A stretch of DNA of 64,000 bases from Flavivirga spongiicola (GCF_030540825.1 NZ_JAUOEO010000001.1:531001-595000), one strand, 5' to 3'; numbered from the stretch's first letter, positions 54,143 to 62,666 are shown. Notes: generated by a model not told the origin, from the letters alone. Numbers and translations: made by a program.

Positions 54143-54772
54143 ATGATATCAAACACAATAACAAGTGTCATAACGGGAGACATTATCAAGTCCAGAGCTC
54201 AGGTAAATCCAGAAGTATGGATAACGGTGCTAAAGAGAGCTTTATCTTATTTAAGTAATGATAAGGCCTACTGGGAAATATATCGCGGTGACAGTTTTCA
54301 AATAGAAATTAAAGATATTTACTCTAGCTTTATAGCTGCATTATATATAAAAGCCTGTATAAAATCCATTCATGGTTTAGATGTGCGTTTAGCTATAGGC
54401 ATTGGCAATAAAACCTACGAAGGCGAAAACGTAACAGAATCTAATGGAGAAGCCTTTGTGTTTTCGGGAGAAACACTGGAAACCTTGAAAAAAGAGAAAC
54501 AAAATTTACGCATAAAAACCAATAGTCATGAAATTGACGAAACATTAAATTTATATTTTAAGTTAGCCCTTATATCCATGGATAGCTGGACAGTGAATCT
54601 AGCAGAAATTGTTAAGTTAAGTATAGAAAAGCCTGATGCATTACAAAGCGAACTAGGAAAACTTATAGGTATAAATCAAAATGCAATAAGTACCAGGCAA
54701 AAAAGGGCTCATTTAGATGAAATCAAGGAGTTAGACCTTATGTACAGACAAAAAATAAATGCTTTAACATGA
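54143..54772 (+). CDS. SatD-family protein with cyclase/GGDEF-like palm features and C-terminal helix-turn-helix
   Basis: A protein of 209 residues. The N-terminal part (about 5-145) reads SVITGDIIKSR (Gly12-Asp13, Ser17), YRGDSFQIEI (48-57), DVRLAIGIG (80-88) and ESNGEAFVFSG (99-109), a sequence order that resembles palm-type nucleotidyl cyclase and GGDEF domains (RGDSFQ in the position of GGDEF); this likeness is my inference. The C-terminus (about 150-200) has a helix-turn-helix QSELGKLIGINQNAISTRQK R. Its stop overlaps the DUF3307 start by 4 nt. SatD-type proteins are often paired with DUF3307; function unknown. Confidence 0.8.
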   Translation: MISNTITSVITGDIIKSRAQVNPEVWITVLKRALSYLSNDKAYWEIYRGDSFQIEIKDIYSSFIAALYIKACIKSIHGLDVRLAIGIGNKTYEGENVTESNGEAFVFSGETLETLKKEKQNLRIKTNSHEIDETLNLYFKLALISMDSWTVNLAEIVKLSIEKPDALQSELGKLIGINQNAISTRQKRAHLDEIKELDLMYRQKINALT

Positions 54773-55470
54773 TACTACTAAAACTTTTATTAGCGCACTT
54801 AATTGGTGATTTTTTTCTGCAACCTCAAAAGTGGGTAAAAGAAAAAGAAAAGAAAAAATTAAAATCGCCAAAACTATATTTACACATACTAATTCATGTT
54901 TTGCTATTAATAGTATTACTATGGGATATATCGCTATGGCCATTTGTGCTAACAATAGGCGTTTCACATCTTTTAATTGATGGTTTTAAGCTTATTATTC
55001 AAAAGAAAAAAACAAAACGATTACTGTTTTTTATAGATCAGTTACTTCATATTTTAGTGATTATTGGGTGTTATTTTTTCTATTTAGACAATACATTTCA
55101 TTTAGAGTCTTTTATAACCGAAGACAATCTTTTACTACTAACTTGTTTATTGTTTTTAACAATTCCCGTCTCTATAATTATGAAAACCATTTTTTTAAAA
55201 TGGAATATTTCAGAACTTACTAAAAATAACGAGTCACTTAAGGATGCAGGCAAAATTATTGGTATTTTAGAACGTATTTTAGTGTTTATATTTATAATTG
55301 TAAATCACTGGGAAGCTGTTGGGTTTTTAATTACCGCTAAATCAGTTTTTAGATTTGGAGATTTAAAAGAATCCAAGGACAGACAGCTTACAGAGTATAT
55401 TTTAATAGGTACTTTAATCAGTTTTGGAATAGCAATAATTATAGGTATTATATATACCGTGTTAACTTAG
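54769..55470 (+). CDS. DUF3307 integral-membrane protein
   Basis: A protein of 233 residues with about six membrane segments. Polar residues inside membrane stretches are conserved in the family: AHLIGDFFLQP (His9, Asp13, Gln17), HILIHVLLL, GVSHLLIDGFK and FFIDQLLHI. Such buried His/Asp residues suggest a metal site or a membrane-embedded enzyme. Translationally coupled to satD (ATGA overlap) and followed 6 nt later by a thioesterase gene. Function unknown. Confidence 0.85.
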   Translation: MILLKLLLAHLIGDFFLQPQKWVKEKEKKKLKSPKLYLHILIHVLLLIVLLWDISLWPFVLTIGVSHLLIDGFKLIIQKKKTKRLLFFIDQLLHILVIIGCYFFYLDNTFHLESFITEDNLLLLTCLLFLTIPVSIIMKTIFLKWNISELTKNNESLKDAGKIIGILERILVFIFIIVNHWEAVGFLITAKSVFRFGDLKESKDRQLTEYILIGTLISFGIAIIIGIIYTVLT

Positions 55471-55475
55471 AGTAC

Positions 55476-56012
55476 ATGTTTAAAACTATAAAAGAATCTC
55501 AAATTATCATCTCGGAATTAATGTTACCATCGCACTCAAACTTTAGTGGAAAAATTCACGGTGGGTATATTTTAAACTTAATGGATCAAATAGCTTTTGC
55601 CTGTGCGTCAAAGCATTCCAGAAACTATTGTGTTACGGCATCTGTAAATAAAGTAGATTTTTTAAACTCTATAGATGTTGGCGAGTTGGTAACATTAAAA
55701 GCATCTGTTAATTATACAGGTAGAACTTCTATGGTTATTGGTGTTCGTGTTGAATCGGAAAATATTCAAACTGGCCATACAAAACATTGCAATTCTTCTT
55801 ATTTCACCATGGTAGCTAAAGATGAAAACGGAAAAAATGCTTCAGTACCTGGTATTATACTAGATTCAGAACAAAGTATCCGTCGTTTTTCAAGAAGTAT
55901 TGCAAGACAAGAACAAGCAAAGGAAAGATCTAATAGTTTTAAAGCTTCCGAATTTAAAATAGATGATTACATAGAACTTTTAAAAGACCATAACACAAAA
56001 GTAGCACTTTAA
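55476..56012 (+). CDS. Hotdog-fold acyl-CoA thioesterase
   Basis: A protein of 178 residues. The hotdog signature is HSNFSGKIHGGYILNLMDQI AFACASKHS (catalytic Asp in LMDQ), and TLKASVNYTGRTSMVIGVRV ESE follows. It resembles YciA/BFIT-type acyl-CoA hydrolases with a basic C-terminal extension. It begins 6 nt after DUF3307 and may be on the same transcript, though the functional link is not obvious. Confidence 0.9.
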   Translation: MFKTIKESQIIISELMLPSHSNFSGKIHGGYILNLMDQIAFACASKHSRNYCVTASVNKVDFLNSIDVGELVTLKASVNYTGRTSMVIGVRVESENIQTGHTKHCNSSYFTMVAKDENGKNASVPGIILDSEQSIRRFSRSIARQEQAKERSNSFKASEFKIDDYIELLKDHNTKVAL

Positions 56013-56063
56013 AAGGCGTAAAAAATAGTATTCATGTTATTTAATACGCCCCTATTTTTTTAA

Positions 56064-56411
56064 CTAATCTGTCGATAGCTTATATAAAGTATAAGCACCA
56101 ATTGCCATAACCAAATCTCTAACAGCCACATCTAGATAGTGTCCACTAAAAATTAACACTAATGCTATAAGGGTTAACCAGGCAGCAACTATTATGGCTC
56201 CAATTTTAGTTTTAACTAACACTAAAACTCCAGCAATAATTTCAATAATACCAATAATCATCATAAAAGTCGAAGCTTCAAATGGTAGAGTGTCTTGTAA
56301 ACCTGCTCCCAGATACTGAGACCAATCGGTTAAAATATTGGTAAACTTGTCTAATCCTGCTACGATAGGTACTAAACCATACGTATACTTAAGCAAATCT
56401 TTTACATCCAT
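56064..56411 (-). CDS. DoxX-like small membrane protein
   Basis: A protein of 115 residues with four membrane segments (about 7-24, 45-65, 70-88, 92-110) in the order expected of DoxX-like proteins: LLKYTYGLVPIVAGLDKFTN, FMMIIGIIEIIAGVLVLVK, DLVMAIGAYTLYKL. Redox or quinone-related functions have been suggested for this family. It is divergent from the sigma gene and shares with it a perfectly symmetric promoter region (56439-56504), so it probably belongs to the same regulon. Confidence 0.82.
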   Translation of the reverse strand: MDVKDLLKYTYGLVPIVAGLDKFTNILTDWSQYLGAGLQDTLPFEASTFMMIIGIIEIIAGVLVLVKTKIGAIIVAAWLTLIALVLIFSGHYLDVAVRDLVMAIGAYTLYKLSTD

Positions 56412-56438
56412 AATTCTTATTTTTAGTTAATTACACGC

Positions 56439-56504
56439 TTTAGATGTTGAAACAAAAAAAAAGTTACAAAATGTTGTAACTTTTTACCAATATATTTATC
56501 TAAA
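56439..56504. promoter_or_regulatory. Symmetric divergent ECF-type promoters (TTGTAAC - N18 - TCTAAA on both strands)
   Basis: Plus strand: TTGTAAC at 56474-56480, 18-nt spacer, TCTAAA at 56499-56504, 12 nt before the sigma ATG at 56517. Minus strand: TTGTAAC at 56469-56463, 18-nt spacer, TCTAAA at 56444-56439, 27 nt before the DoxX ATG at 56411. The two -35-like elements form a perfect 12-bp inverted repeat (AAAAAGTTACAA / TTGTAACTTTTT) with a 4-nt centre, and both -10-like hexamers are symmetric about the same axis. The arrangement points to two promoters read by one sigma factor, most likely the one encoded next door. Confidence 0.75.
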
Positions 56505-56516
56505 GGAAAAATAAAT

Positions 56517-57155
56517 ATGGAAGCAATAAAAATTGGTGATTATAAAAACCCTAAGGTTCATGATTTTGATGTTATTAAAAAAGTGCTGAGCGGAGAGAAA
56601 GGCTTATATGAGATTTTAATGCGTAGAAATAATCAAAAATTATATAGAGTTATAAAAAGCTATGTAAATGATGAAGCGCTAATTAAAGATGTCATGCAAA
56701 ACACATATATAAAAGCCTATGAGAAGCTTCACCAATTTAGAGAAAAATCTCAGTTCTCTACATGGTTAATTAGAATAGGCATTAATGAAGCACTTTACGA
56801 ATTAAAATCAAATCAAATTAAAAAAACTACTAAACCTTTTATTGAAGCCCCAAAAGATATGAACCCTGAAAAAGCTATTATACAAAGAGAAGCAACATGG
56901 GTCTTAGAAAAAGTTATTAGCGAGCTTCCCGAAAAGTATAGAATCATTTATATGCTGAGTGAAGTTGAAAACATGAAAATTAAAGACATTAGTGATTGTT
57001 TAAATGTTTCAGTAAGCAATGTTAAAGTAAGGATTCATCGTGCCAAACATATGCTCAAAGATAAGTTATATGAATTATCTCAAAAACCCAATGTTTTTGA
57101 ATTTGGTTTTGAAAAATGCGACCGCTTAGTCAATAATGTAATGAAAATTCTTTAA
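56517..57155 (+). CDS. ECF-type RNA polymerase sigma factor with extended C-terminus
   Basis: A protein of 212 residues: region 2 at about 35-105 (NNQKLYRVIKSYVNDEALIK, DVMQNTYIKAYEKLHQF, FSTWLIRIGINEALYELK), region 4 at about 130-185 (ISELPEKYRIIYMLSEVENM, KIKDISDCLNVSVSNVKVRI). The tail reads NVFEFGFEKCDRLVNNVMKI; F..F..CDR.V..V is a recurring ending of this sigma subgroup. No anti-sigma gene lies beside it. It leads an operon with an OB-fold protein, DUF5777, a mono-heme lipoprotein and YceI. Confidence 0.92.
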   Translation: MEAIKIGDYKNPKVHDFDVIKKVLSGEKGLYEILMRRNNQKLYRVIKSYVNDEALIKDVMQNTYIKAYEKLHQFREKSQFSTWLIRIGINEALYELKSNQIKKTTKPFIEAPKDMNPEKAIIQREATWVLEKVISELPEKYRIIYMLSEVENMKIKDISDCLNVSVSNVKVRIHRAKHMLKDKLYELSQKPNVFEFGFEKCDRLVNNVMKIL

Positions 57156-57182
57156 CTTCGACTATATCAATTTACTTTAAAA

Positions 57183-57587
57183 ATGGCTATAAACAAAAAA
57201 TCCCGTATTGGTATTAGTGTTATAATATTGATATTCATTACGCTTGTTGTTGTTTTTGGATATAATTATATATATCAAGATCATCGTAATATTGAAACAG
57301 AACAGGCAACTTTCTCTTTATCAGCTAATGAAATTAGTGCCGAATTTTCAAAAAACCTTGAAGCATCAGAGAAAAAATATTTGAATAAAACAGTTGAAAT
57401 TTACGGACTCATTACAGAATTAAATACTATGGATCTAACCTTAAATGACAATGTATATTGTGCTTTTAGTACACCATTTAACACATCATATAATATTGAT
57501 TCAGAAATAAAAATAAAAGGACGATGCATCGGTTATGACGATTTACTAGAGCAAGTTAAACTAGACCAATGTTCTATTGTAAATTAA
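57183..57587 (+). CDS. Small exported OB-fold (tRNA_anti-like) protein
   Basis: A protein of 134 residues with one N-terminal membrane segment (about 8-28) and a C-terminal OB-like domain (about 45-130): SANEISAEFSKNLEASEKKY, LNKTVEIYGLITELNTMDLT, LDQCSIVN. This resembles the tRNA_anti-like family, which has no known function. It lies 28 nt after the sigma gene in the same operon. Confidence 0.8.
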   Translation: MAINKKSRIGISVIILIFITLVVVFGYNYIYQDHRNIETEQATFSLSANEISAEFSKNLEASEKKYLNKTVEIYGLITELNTMDLTLNDNVYCAFSTPFNTSYNIDSEIKIKGRCIGYDDLLEQVKLDQCSIVN

Positions 57588-57655
57588 ATTTAAAAACATA
57601 CTTGGCTCTTATATAATTAAAAAACAATAATTTATCTCGTTTAATCTTTACTTAT

Positions 57656-58504
57656 ATGAAATACTTACTAATCTTTATTTTTTGTTTTCCTTTGCTAACC
57701 TATTCCCAGAATGACTTACTTGATGAGATTGATTCAGATCCTACAGGAAAAGAGTATGTCACTGCTGCTTTTAAAGGTTTAAAAATAGTAAACTTTGAAT
57801 CTACTAAACTCGTTGCCAAAAAAGAGCTTAAACTTGTTGTATCCCATCGATTCGGTAGCATTGAAAATGGTATTGATTCTTTTTTTGGATTAGATGATGC
57901 TGTTACGCGTCTAAATTTTGTTTATGGAATTTCGGACGGGTTTAATATTGGAATCTCAAGAAGTTCATTTCAAAAAATTTATCAAGTATCTGTAAAATAT
58001 AGACTTTTAAGACAAGAAAAAAATGGATTTCCATTTACTATTGTAGGTTTTAATGACTTTTTAATTAATACCGGTTTGGATAAAGATAATTTACCCCTCA
58101 TTGAATTTAAACACCGACTTAGTTACACAGCTCAATTACTAATATCAAGAAAAATAAACACCAATTTATCAATAGAATTAGCACCTACATTCTTTCATGA
58201 TAATTATGTTCAAATCGATGGGCAAGATAATTCTCAGTTTGCACTTGGCTTAGGAGGTCGACATAAACTATCTAAACGCTGGTCTGTTAATATAGATTAT
58301 GGCTGGCATTTAAATAGGGCCAGTAATTCTCCTTTTAAAAACCCATTATCAATTGGTTTTGATCTAGAAACCGGAGGGCATGTATTTCAGTTGCATTTTA
58401 CCAATACACAAGGTATGAATACCAATACTTTTTTAGGTCAAGGATCTGGAGATTGGGCTGATGGAAATATTTATTTTGGATTTAACTTAAGCAGAGTTTT
58501 TTAA
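57656..58504 (+). CDS. DUF5777-family outer-membrane beta-barrel protein
   Basis: A protein of 282 residues with a signal peptide (MKYLLIFIFCFPLLTYSQ). The N-terminal YVTAAFKGLKIVNFESTKLV and VVSHRFGSIENGIDSFFGLD are typical of DUF5777. Alternating hydrophobic strands run to the C-terminal aromatic residue (Phe). Probably an outer-membrane barrel. It is 68 nt after the OB-fold gene and 12 nt before the heme lipoprotein gene, the order in which these families usually occur. Confidence 0.85.
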   Translation: MKYLLIFIFCFPLLTYSQNDLLDEIDSDPTGKEYVTAAFKGLKIVNFESTKLVAKKELKLVVSHRFGSIENGIDSFFGLDDAVTRLNFVYGISDGFNIGISRSSFQKIYQVSVKYRLLRQEKNGFPFTIVGFNDFLINTGLDKDNLPLIEFKHRLSYTAQLLISRKINTNLSIELAPTFFHDNYVQIDGQDNSQFALGLGGRHKLSKRWSVNIDYGWHLNRASNSPFKNPLSIGFDLETGGHVFQLHFTNTQGMNTNTFLGQGSGDWADGNIYFGFNLSRVF

Positions 58505-58516
58505 TACCCTAATGTT

Positions 58517-58882
58517 ATGAAAAACATACTTTTATTACTCACCTTTATTCTTATCGTTTTTTCTAGTTGCACTAATGTTAGCGAAGATGATTTAATAATT
58601 AAAACACCTCAACCGGTATTAACGACCTATAATGATGGTGTTAAAACAATTATTGATAATAATTGTATTGCTTGTCATGCAAATCCTCCAATAAATGGCG
58701 CTCCAATATCTTTAACTACTTTTAGTGATGTAAAAAACGCTGTGATGAATAGTAATTTAATTGATCGAATTTCCCGTCAAGCCGGAGAAAGTGGAGCTAT
58801 GCCCTTTGGAGGTCCACGATTACCTCAAAATTTGATTGATCTAATAAAAAAGTGGGAAGACGATGGGTTGTTGGAAGAATAG
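58517..58882 (+). CDS. Mono-heme cytochrome c-like lipoprotein
   Basis: A protein of 121 residues with lipobox F-S-S-C (Cys18) and one heme site C50-I-A-C53-H54 in IIDNNCIACHANPPINGAPI. A Met in GAMPFGGPRLPQ could be the second axial ligand. It should sit in the outer or inner membrane facing the periplasm. Lies between the DUF5777 barrel and YceI; a small electron-transfer module is likely. Confidence 0.88.
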   Translation: MKNILLLLTFILIVFSSCTNVSEDDLIIKTPQPVLTTYNDGVKTIIDNNCIACHANPPINGAPISLTTFSDVKNAVMNSNLIDRISRQAGESGAMPFGGPRLPQNLIDLIKKWEDDGLLEE

Positions 58883-58935
58883 ACCCTTTTTTTCGACTAA
58901 TTTTTTACCTTATTAATTTTAAAATAACTTATGAT

Positions 58936-59484
58936 ATGAAAAAGATTTTTCTTTTAATGACGTTTTTTATTGGCTTAGGGCTATCTGCACAAAGCAAATA
59001 TTTAACAAAAAAAGGTTCCGTTGCATTTGAAGCCTCAGTACCCTCTTTTGAAGAAGTAAAAGCATCTCATAATTCTGTAACTGCCATAGTAAATTCTGAA
59101 AACGGCGAGTTTGCAGCATTAGTTCTGATAAAAGGTTTTCGCTTTAAAAATGCACTTATGGAAGAACATTTTAATGAAAATTATGCAGAGTCCGACACCT
59201 ATCCTAAAGCAACATTTAAAGGACAAATATTAGATTTTTCTTTAAATAAGTTAAATGCACAAAAGCAATCTTTTTTAATTAATGGGCAATTAACTTTTCA
59301 TGGAAAGACTAAACAGCTAGATAGTACTAATATAGATATTACCCAAAATGAGGGTCTTATTACAATATCTGGAGCCTTTTTGGCTAATGCGTCAGATTTT
59401 GACATTAAAATACCAAAAGTTGTTAAAAATAAAATTGCAAATGATATAAACGTATCTTTCAATTTTAGTCTTAAAAAAAAGTAG
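58936..59484 (+). CDS. YceI-family periplasmic protein
   Basis: A protein of 182 residues from the ATG at 58936, where a signal peptide begins (MKKIFLLMTFFIGLGLSAQ); the frame is open from 58852 but that part overlaps the preceding gene and is not signal-like. The YceI lipocalin-like fold is seen in GSVAFEASVPSFEEVKASHN, MEEHFNENYAESDTYPKATF KG, LTFHGKTKQLD and FDIKIPKVVKNKIANDINV. YceI proteins bind isoprenoid quinones or similar lipids. Last gene of the sigma operon. Confidence 0.92.
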   Translation: MKKIFLLMTFFIGLGLSAQSKYLTKKGSVAFEASVPSFEEVKASHNSVTAIVNSENGEFAALVLIKGFRFKNALMEEHFNENYAESDTYPKATFKGQILDFSLNKLNAQKQSFLINGQLTFHGKTKQLDSTNIDITQNEGLITISGAFLANASDFDIKIPKVVKNKIANDINVSFNFSLKKK

Positions 59485-59529
59485 CTGTTTTTATTAAGCC
59501 TCCCCATGAATCTATAAAACAACAAAAAC

Positions 59530-60435
59530 TTGGACACTCTAAAAACATTACTTTATTTCTCTATTTTTAAATATCCACTTACTGAAGAGGAAATTTATAA
59601 ATTTTCGCGGTTAACCTCAAAAGAACTAATGCATGAGGAAATTGACTTTTTACTACAAAAAAGCATTATTTATAAATTTGATGGTTTTTATTCAACCATA
59701 AACGATATTGCTACGGTACATAGAAGAACTGAAGGGAATCGAATGGCAAAAAATATCATGCCAAAAGCTTTTAGAGTGGCTAAACTTATCACTCAATTCC
59801 CATATGTAGAAGGTGTTTCTTTATCTGGAGCTCTATCTAAAGGCTATTATGATAATGACGGGGATATCGATTTTTTTATCATTACTAAACCCAACAGATT
59901 ATGGATAGCGAGAACACTACTCATTCTATATAAGAAAATATTTTTGTTGAATTCAAAAAAATATTTTTGTGTTAATTATTTTATTAGCAGTAGCAACTTA
60001 GAAATTTTTGAGCAAAACAGATTCACTGCTACAGAAGCTATAACGCTTATTCCTGTTTCCGGAAAAGCAGTCTATACATCATTTATTAAAGAAAACCCTT
60101 GGACAAAAGATTATTTTCCTAATATAGGCCCTTTTGATTCTTCAACAATAAATGATTATAAAAAAGCATGGTTATCCCTACTCCTGCAAAGGATCTTAAA
60201 CACTAAAATTGGTGATTTCTTAGATAACTTTTTCAGAAAAATCACTTTAAAAAAATGGCATTCTAAATTTGGACATTTAGAAAAAGATGATTTCGAAATT
60301 GCCATGAAGTCTACTAAAAATATTTCCAAGCACCACCCTCAAAACTTTCAAAAAAAGGTTATTGATTTGTTAAACGAAAAATACGATACTATAAGAAAAC
60401 TGTATAACTTAGACTTACACTCAGAACATGCTTGA
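59530..60435 (+). CDS. Nucleotidyltransferase-fold protein with N-terminal winged-helix-like region
   Basis: A protein of 301 residues starting at TTG (59530). The first 55 residues (FSIFKYPLTEEEIYKFSRLT, SKELMHEEIDFLLQKSII) look like a winged helix. The nucleotidyltransferase motif follows: LSGALSKGYYDNDGDIDFFI (Gly100, then Asp112 and Asp114 as the metal-binding pair). The C-terminal half is helical. It overlaps the radical SAM gene by 8 nt and opens the operon at 59.5-64 kb. Substrate unknown. Confidence 0.8.
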   Translation: MDTLKTLLYFSIFKYPLTEEEIYKFSRLTSKELMHEEIDFLLQKSIIYKFDGFYSTINDIATVHRRTEGNRMAKNIMPKAFRVAKLITQFPYVEGVSLSGALSKGYYDNDGDIDFFIITKPNRLWIARTLLILYKKIFLLNSKKYFCVNYFISSSNLEIFEQNRFTATEAITLIPVSGKAVYTSFIKENPWTKDYFPNIGPFDSSTINDYKKAWLSLLLQRILNTKIGDFLDNFFRKITLKKWHSKFGHLEKDDFEIAMKSTKNISKHHPQNFQKKVIDLLNEKYDTIRKLYNLDLHSEHA

Positions 60436-61891
60436 TATAGTCTTTTCTCATTCTTATTATTATAAATTCGATCAAAAACAATGGAAGAATAAAACACCTT
60501 ATCCGCCATTAGGCACTATATATGCTGCATCTTACCTTAGAGAACATGGATATACTGTTGATCTTTTTGATGCAAACCTCTTAGATGATCCTAAAACAAT
60601 TAAACCGTATTTGGAAATACATAAACCGAAAACATTTGTTCTTTACGATGATGGTTTTAATTATCTAACAAAAATGTGCTTAACAACCATGCGTGAAGCC
60701 GCCTTTGAGATGATAAAAATTGCCAAAGAAATACATTGCAACGTTATAGTCTGTAGCTCTGATTCTACAGATCATTATGAAAAGTATTTAGATTATGGTG
60801 CCGATTTTGTGATTCAGGGAGAAGGAGAAATAACCCTTAAAGAACTAGTCACGGCTCTTGAAAACAATAAAGATACCTCTCTAATACAAGGGATTGTCTT
60901 CAAAAATGATGATGGAATTATTAAAAATCCATCCAGAGCAGTCCTAAAGGAATTAGATACACTCCCTTTACCCGCCTGGGATCTGGTTGATATTGAAGCC
61001 TATCGGACCATTTGGGAGTCTCATGGAAATAAATTTACTTTAAATATAGCAACAACACGTGGTTGTCCCTATAAATGCAATTGGTGTGCGAAGCCTATTT
61101 ATGGTAACCGTTACAATTCGCATAGCCCTGAATATATCATAAAACACATAAAATACTTGGTTGAAAAATATCATGTAAACAGCTTTTGGATGTGTGACGA
61201 TATCTTTGGATTAAAACCAAATTGGGTTCAACAATTTAATAGTAACTTAAAAACCGAAAAGCTTTCTATTTCCTATTATATTCAAAGCAGAGTCGATTTA
61301 CTTTTAAAAGAAGATACTATTGAGGCTTTAGCCGAGAGTGGACTTCGCGAGGTTTGGGTTGGAGCGGAAAGTGGTTCTCAAGCAATCCTAGACGGCATGG
61401 ATAAAGGTATTACCGTTTCCCAAATCTATGAAGCGACCCGTCTGCTAAAAGAAAAAAATGTTCGTGTCGCATTTTTTATTCAGTTTGGTTACCTAAAAGA
61501 AACTAAAGAAGATATTTATAAAACCATTCGGATGATAAAAACCTTAGTTCCTGATAATCTTGGAATTTCTGTTTCGTATCCTCTACCAGGAACCAAGTTT
61601 TATGAAAAGGTTAAAGATGATTTAAAATTAAAAACTAATTGGACGGATTCTGATGATTTGGCTATGTTATTCAAAGGAACATTTAACTCCAGGTTTTATA
61701 AAAAACTACATCGCTATGTGCATAAAGAATATCGTAAAAGCCAAGGGGAAGCAAATTTAAAAAAGGTTTTAAAAAACCCTTTTTCTATCACTAAATCTGA
61801 ATTAAGATCTATACTTTTATATGGTTATTATGTACCATCAGCTTTATTAGATAAAATTATCTTAAAAAACATGGAGCATAATTATGCCTAA
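60428..61891 (+). CDS. Radical SAM enzyme with N-terminal B12-binding-like domain
   Basis: A protein of 487 residues. An N-terminal cobalamin-binding-type Rossmann domain (about 1-160: TPYPPLGTIYAASYLREHGY, VDLFDANLLDD, GADFVIQGEGEITLKELV). The radical SAM core carries the cluster motif C213-x3-C217-x2-C220 in TTRGCPYKCNWCAKPIYG, followed by GAESGSQAILDGMDKGI and FIQFGYLKETKEDIYKTI. This BchE/hopanoid-type class carries out radical methylations or cyclisations. No DxHxxG cobalamin motif is seen, as in many members. It overlaps the methyltransferase gene by 8 nt. Confidence 0.92.
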   Translation: MLDIVFSHSYYYKFDQKQWKNKTPYPPLGTIYAASYLREHGYTVDLFDANLLDDPKTIKPYLEIHKPKTFVLYDDGFNYLTKMCLTTMREAAFEMIKIAKEIHCNVIVCSSDSTDHYEKYLDYGADFVIQGEGEITLKELVTALENNKDTSLIQGIVFKNDDGIIKNPSRAVLKELDTLPLPAWDLVDIEAYRTIWESHGNKFTLNIATTRGCPYKCNWCAKPIYGNRYNSHSPEYIIKHIKYLVEKYHVNSFWMCDDIFGLKPNWVQQFNSNLKTEKLSISYYIQSRVDLLLKEDTIEALAESGLREVWVGAESGSQAILDGMDKGITVSQIYEATRLLKEKNVRVAFFIQFGYLKETKEDIYKTIRMIKTLVPDNLGISVSYPLPGTKFYEKVKDDLKLKTNWTDSDDLAMLFKGTFNSRFYKKLHRYVHKEYRKSQGEANLKKVLKNPFSITKSELRSILLYGYYVPSALLDKIILKNMEHNYA

Positions 61892-62666
61892 TGATTTTGA
61901 TATAGCTGCGAAGAACTATGATAATGTGTTTACATTTTCTAAGATTGGCAGCGCACAACGGCAGCGCGTTTTTAACTATTTAAATCCAATAATTAATACC
62001 ACTAAAAAGCTTTCTGTACTTGAATTGAACTGTGGTACTGGAGTAGATGCTATAAAACTAGCAAATCTTGGACATCATGTCTTAGCTACAGATGTATCTA
62101 AAAGTATGATCGATATAGCAAAGACTAAAGAAACTCCCAAAAATTTAGATTTTAAAATTCAAGATATTAATACCATTTCGAACCAAACTTTTCAAAAACA
62201 ATTTGACTTGGTTTTTTCAAATTTTGGAGGGTTAAACTGTCTTTCTAAAGTAGAACTGGAAACTTTCATAAAAAAAACTAAAAACCTTCTAACTCCTAAT
62301 GGAAAGCTAATTTTGGTTATAATGCCTAAATTTTGTCTTTGGGAACGTCTATATTTTTATTTAAAAGGAGACTTAAAAAATGCCAAAAGAAGGCATACTC
62401 AAAAAAGTGTTCTAGCTAATGTAGATGGTGCAAAGGTTCCAACATGGTATTACAATCCAAAAGATGTTATATCTTTAGCAAAAACGCAATATAAATCTGA
62501 AAGATTAAAACCTATAGGAATAAGTATTCCTCCTTCGTACCTTGAAGGGTCTTTTTTATCTAAAAAGCCTTTTTTAGATATATTGATTGGTATTGAAAAG
62601 ATCATCGGTTTTTCTTTTATGGCAAAATATGCAGATCACTATTTAATTGAATTGACAAAAAAGTGA
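61884..62666 (+). CDS. Class I SAM-dependent methyltransferase
   Basis: A protein of 260 residues with motif I VLELNCGTGVDAIKLANLGH, the acidic loop residue in VLATDVS, motif II LVFSNFGGLNCL, and a C-terminal helix-rich substrate part (YFYLKGDLKNAKRRHTQKSV). It transfers a methyl group to a small molecule. Lies between two radical SAM genes and overlaps both (8 nt upstream, 4 nt downstream), so tightly coupled expression is expected. Confidence 0.9.
   Translation: MPNDFDIAAKNYDNVFTFSKIGSAQRQRVFNYLNPIINTTKKLSVLELNCGTGVDAIKLANLGHHVLATDVSKSMIDIAKTKETPKNLDFKIQDINTISNQTFQKQFDLVFSNFGGLNCLSKVELETFIKKTKNLLTPNGKLILVIMPKFCLWERLYFYLKGDLKNAKRRHTQKSVLANVDGAKVPTWYYNPKDVISLAKTQYKSERLKPIGISIPPSYLEGSFLSKKPFLDILIGIEKIIGFSFMAKYADHYLIELTKK

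Noticed and set aside
58852..58935. Upstream extension of the YceI gene overlapping the heme lipoprotein gene
   Set aside because: The extension has no signal peptide; the inner ATG at 58936 begins a normal one.
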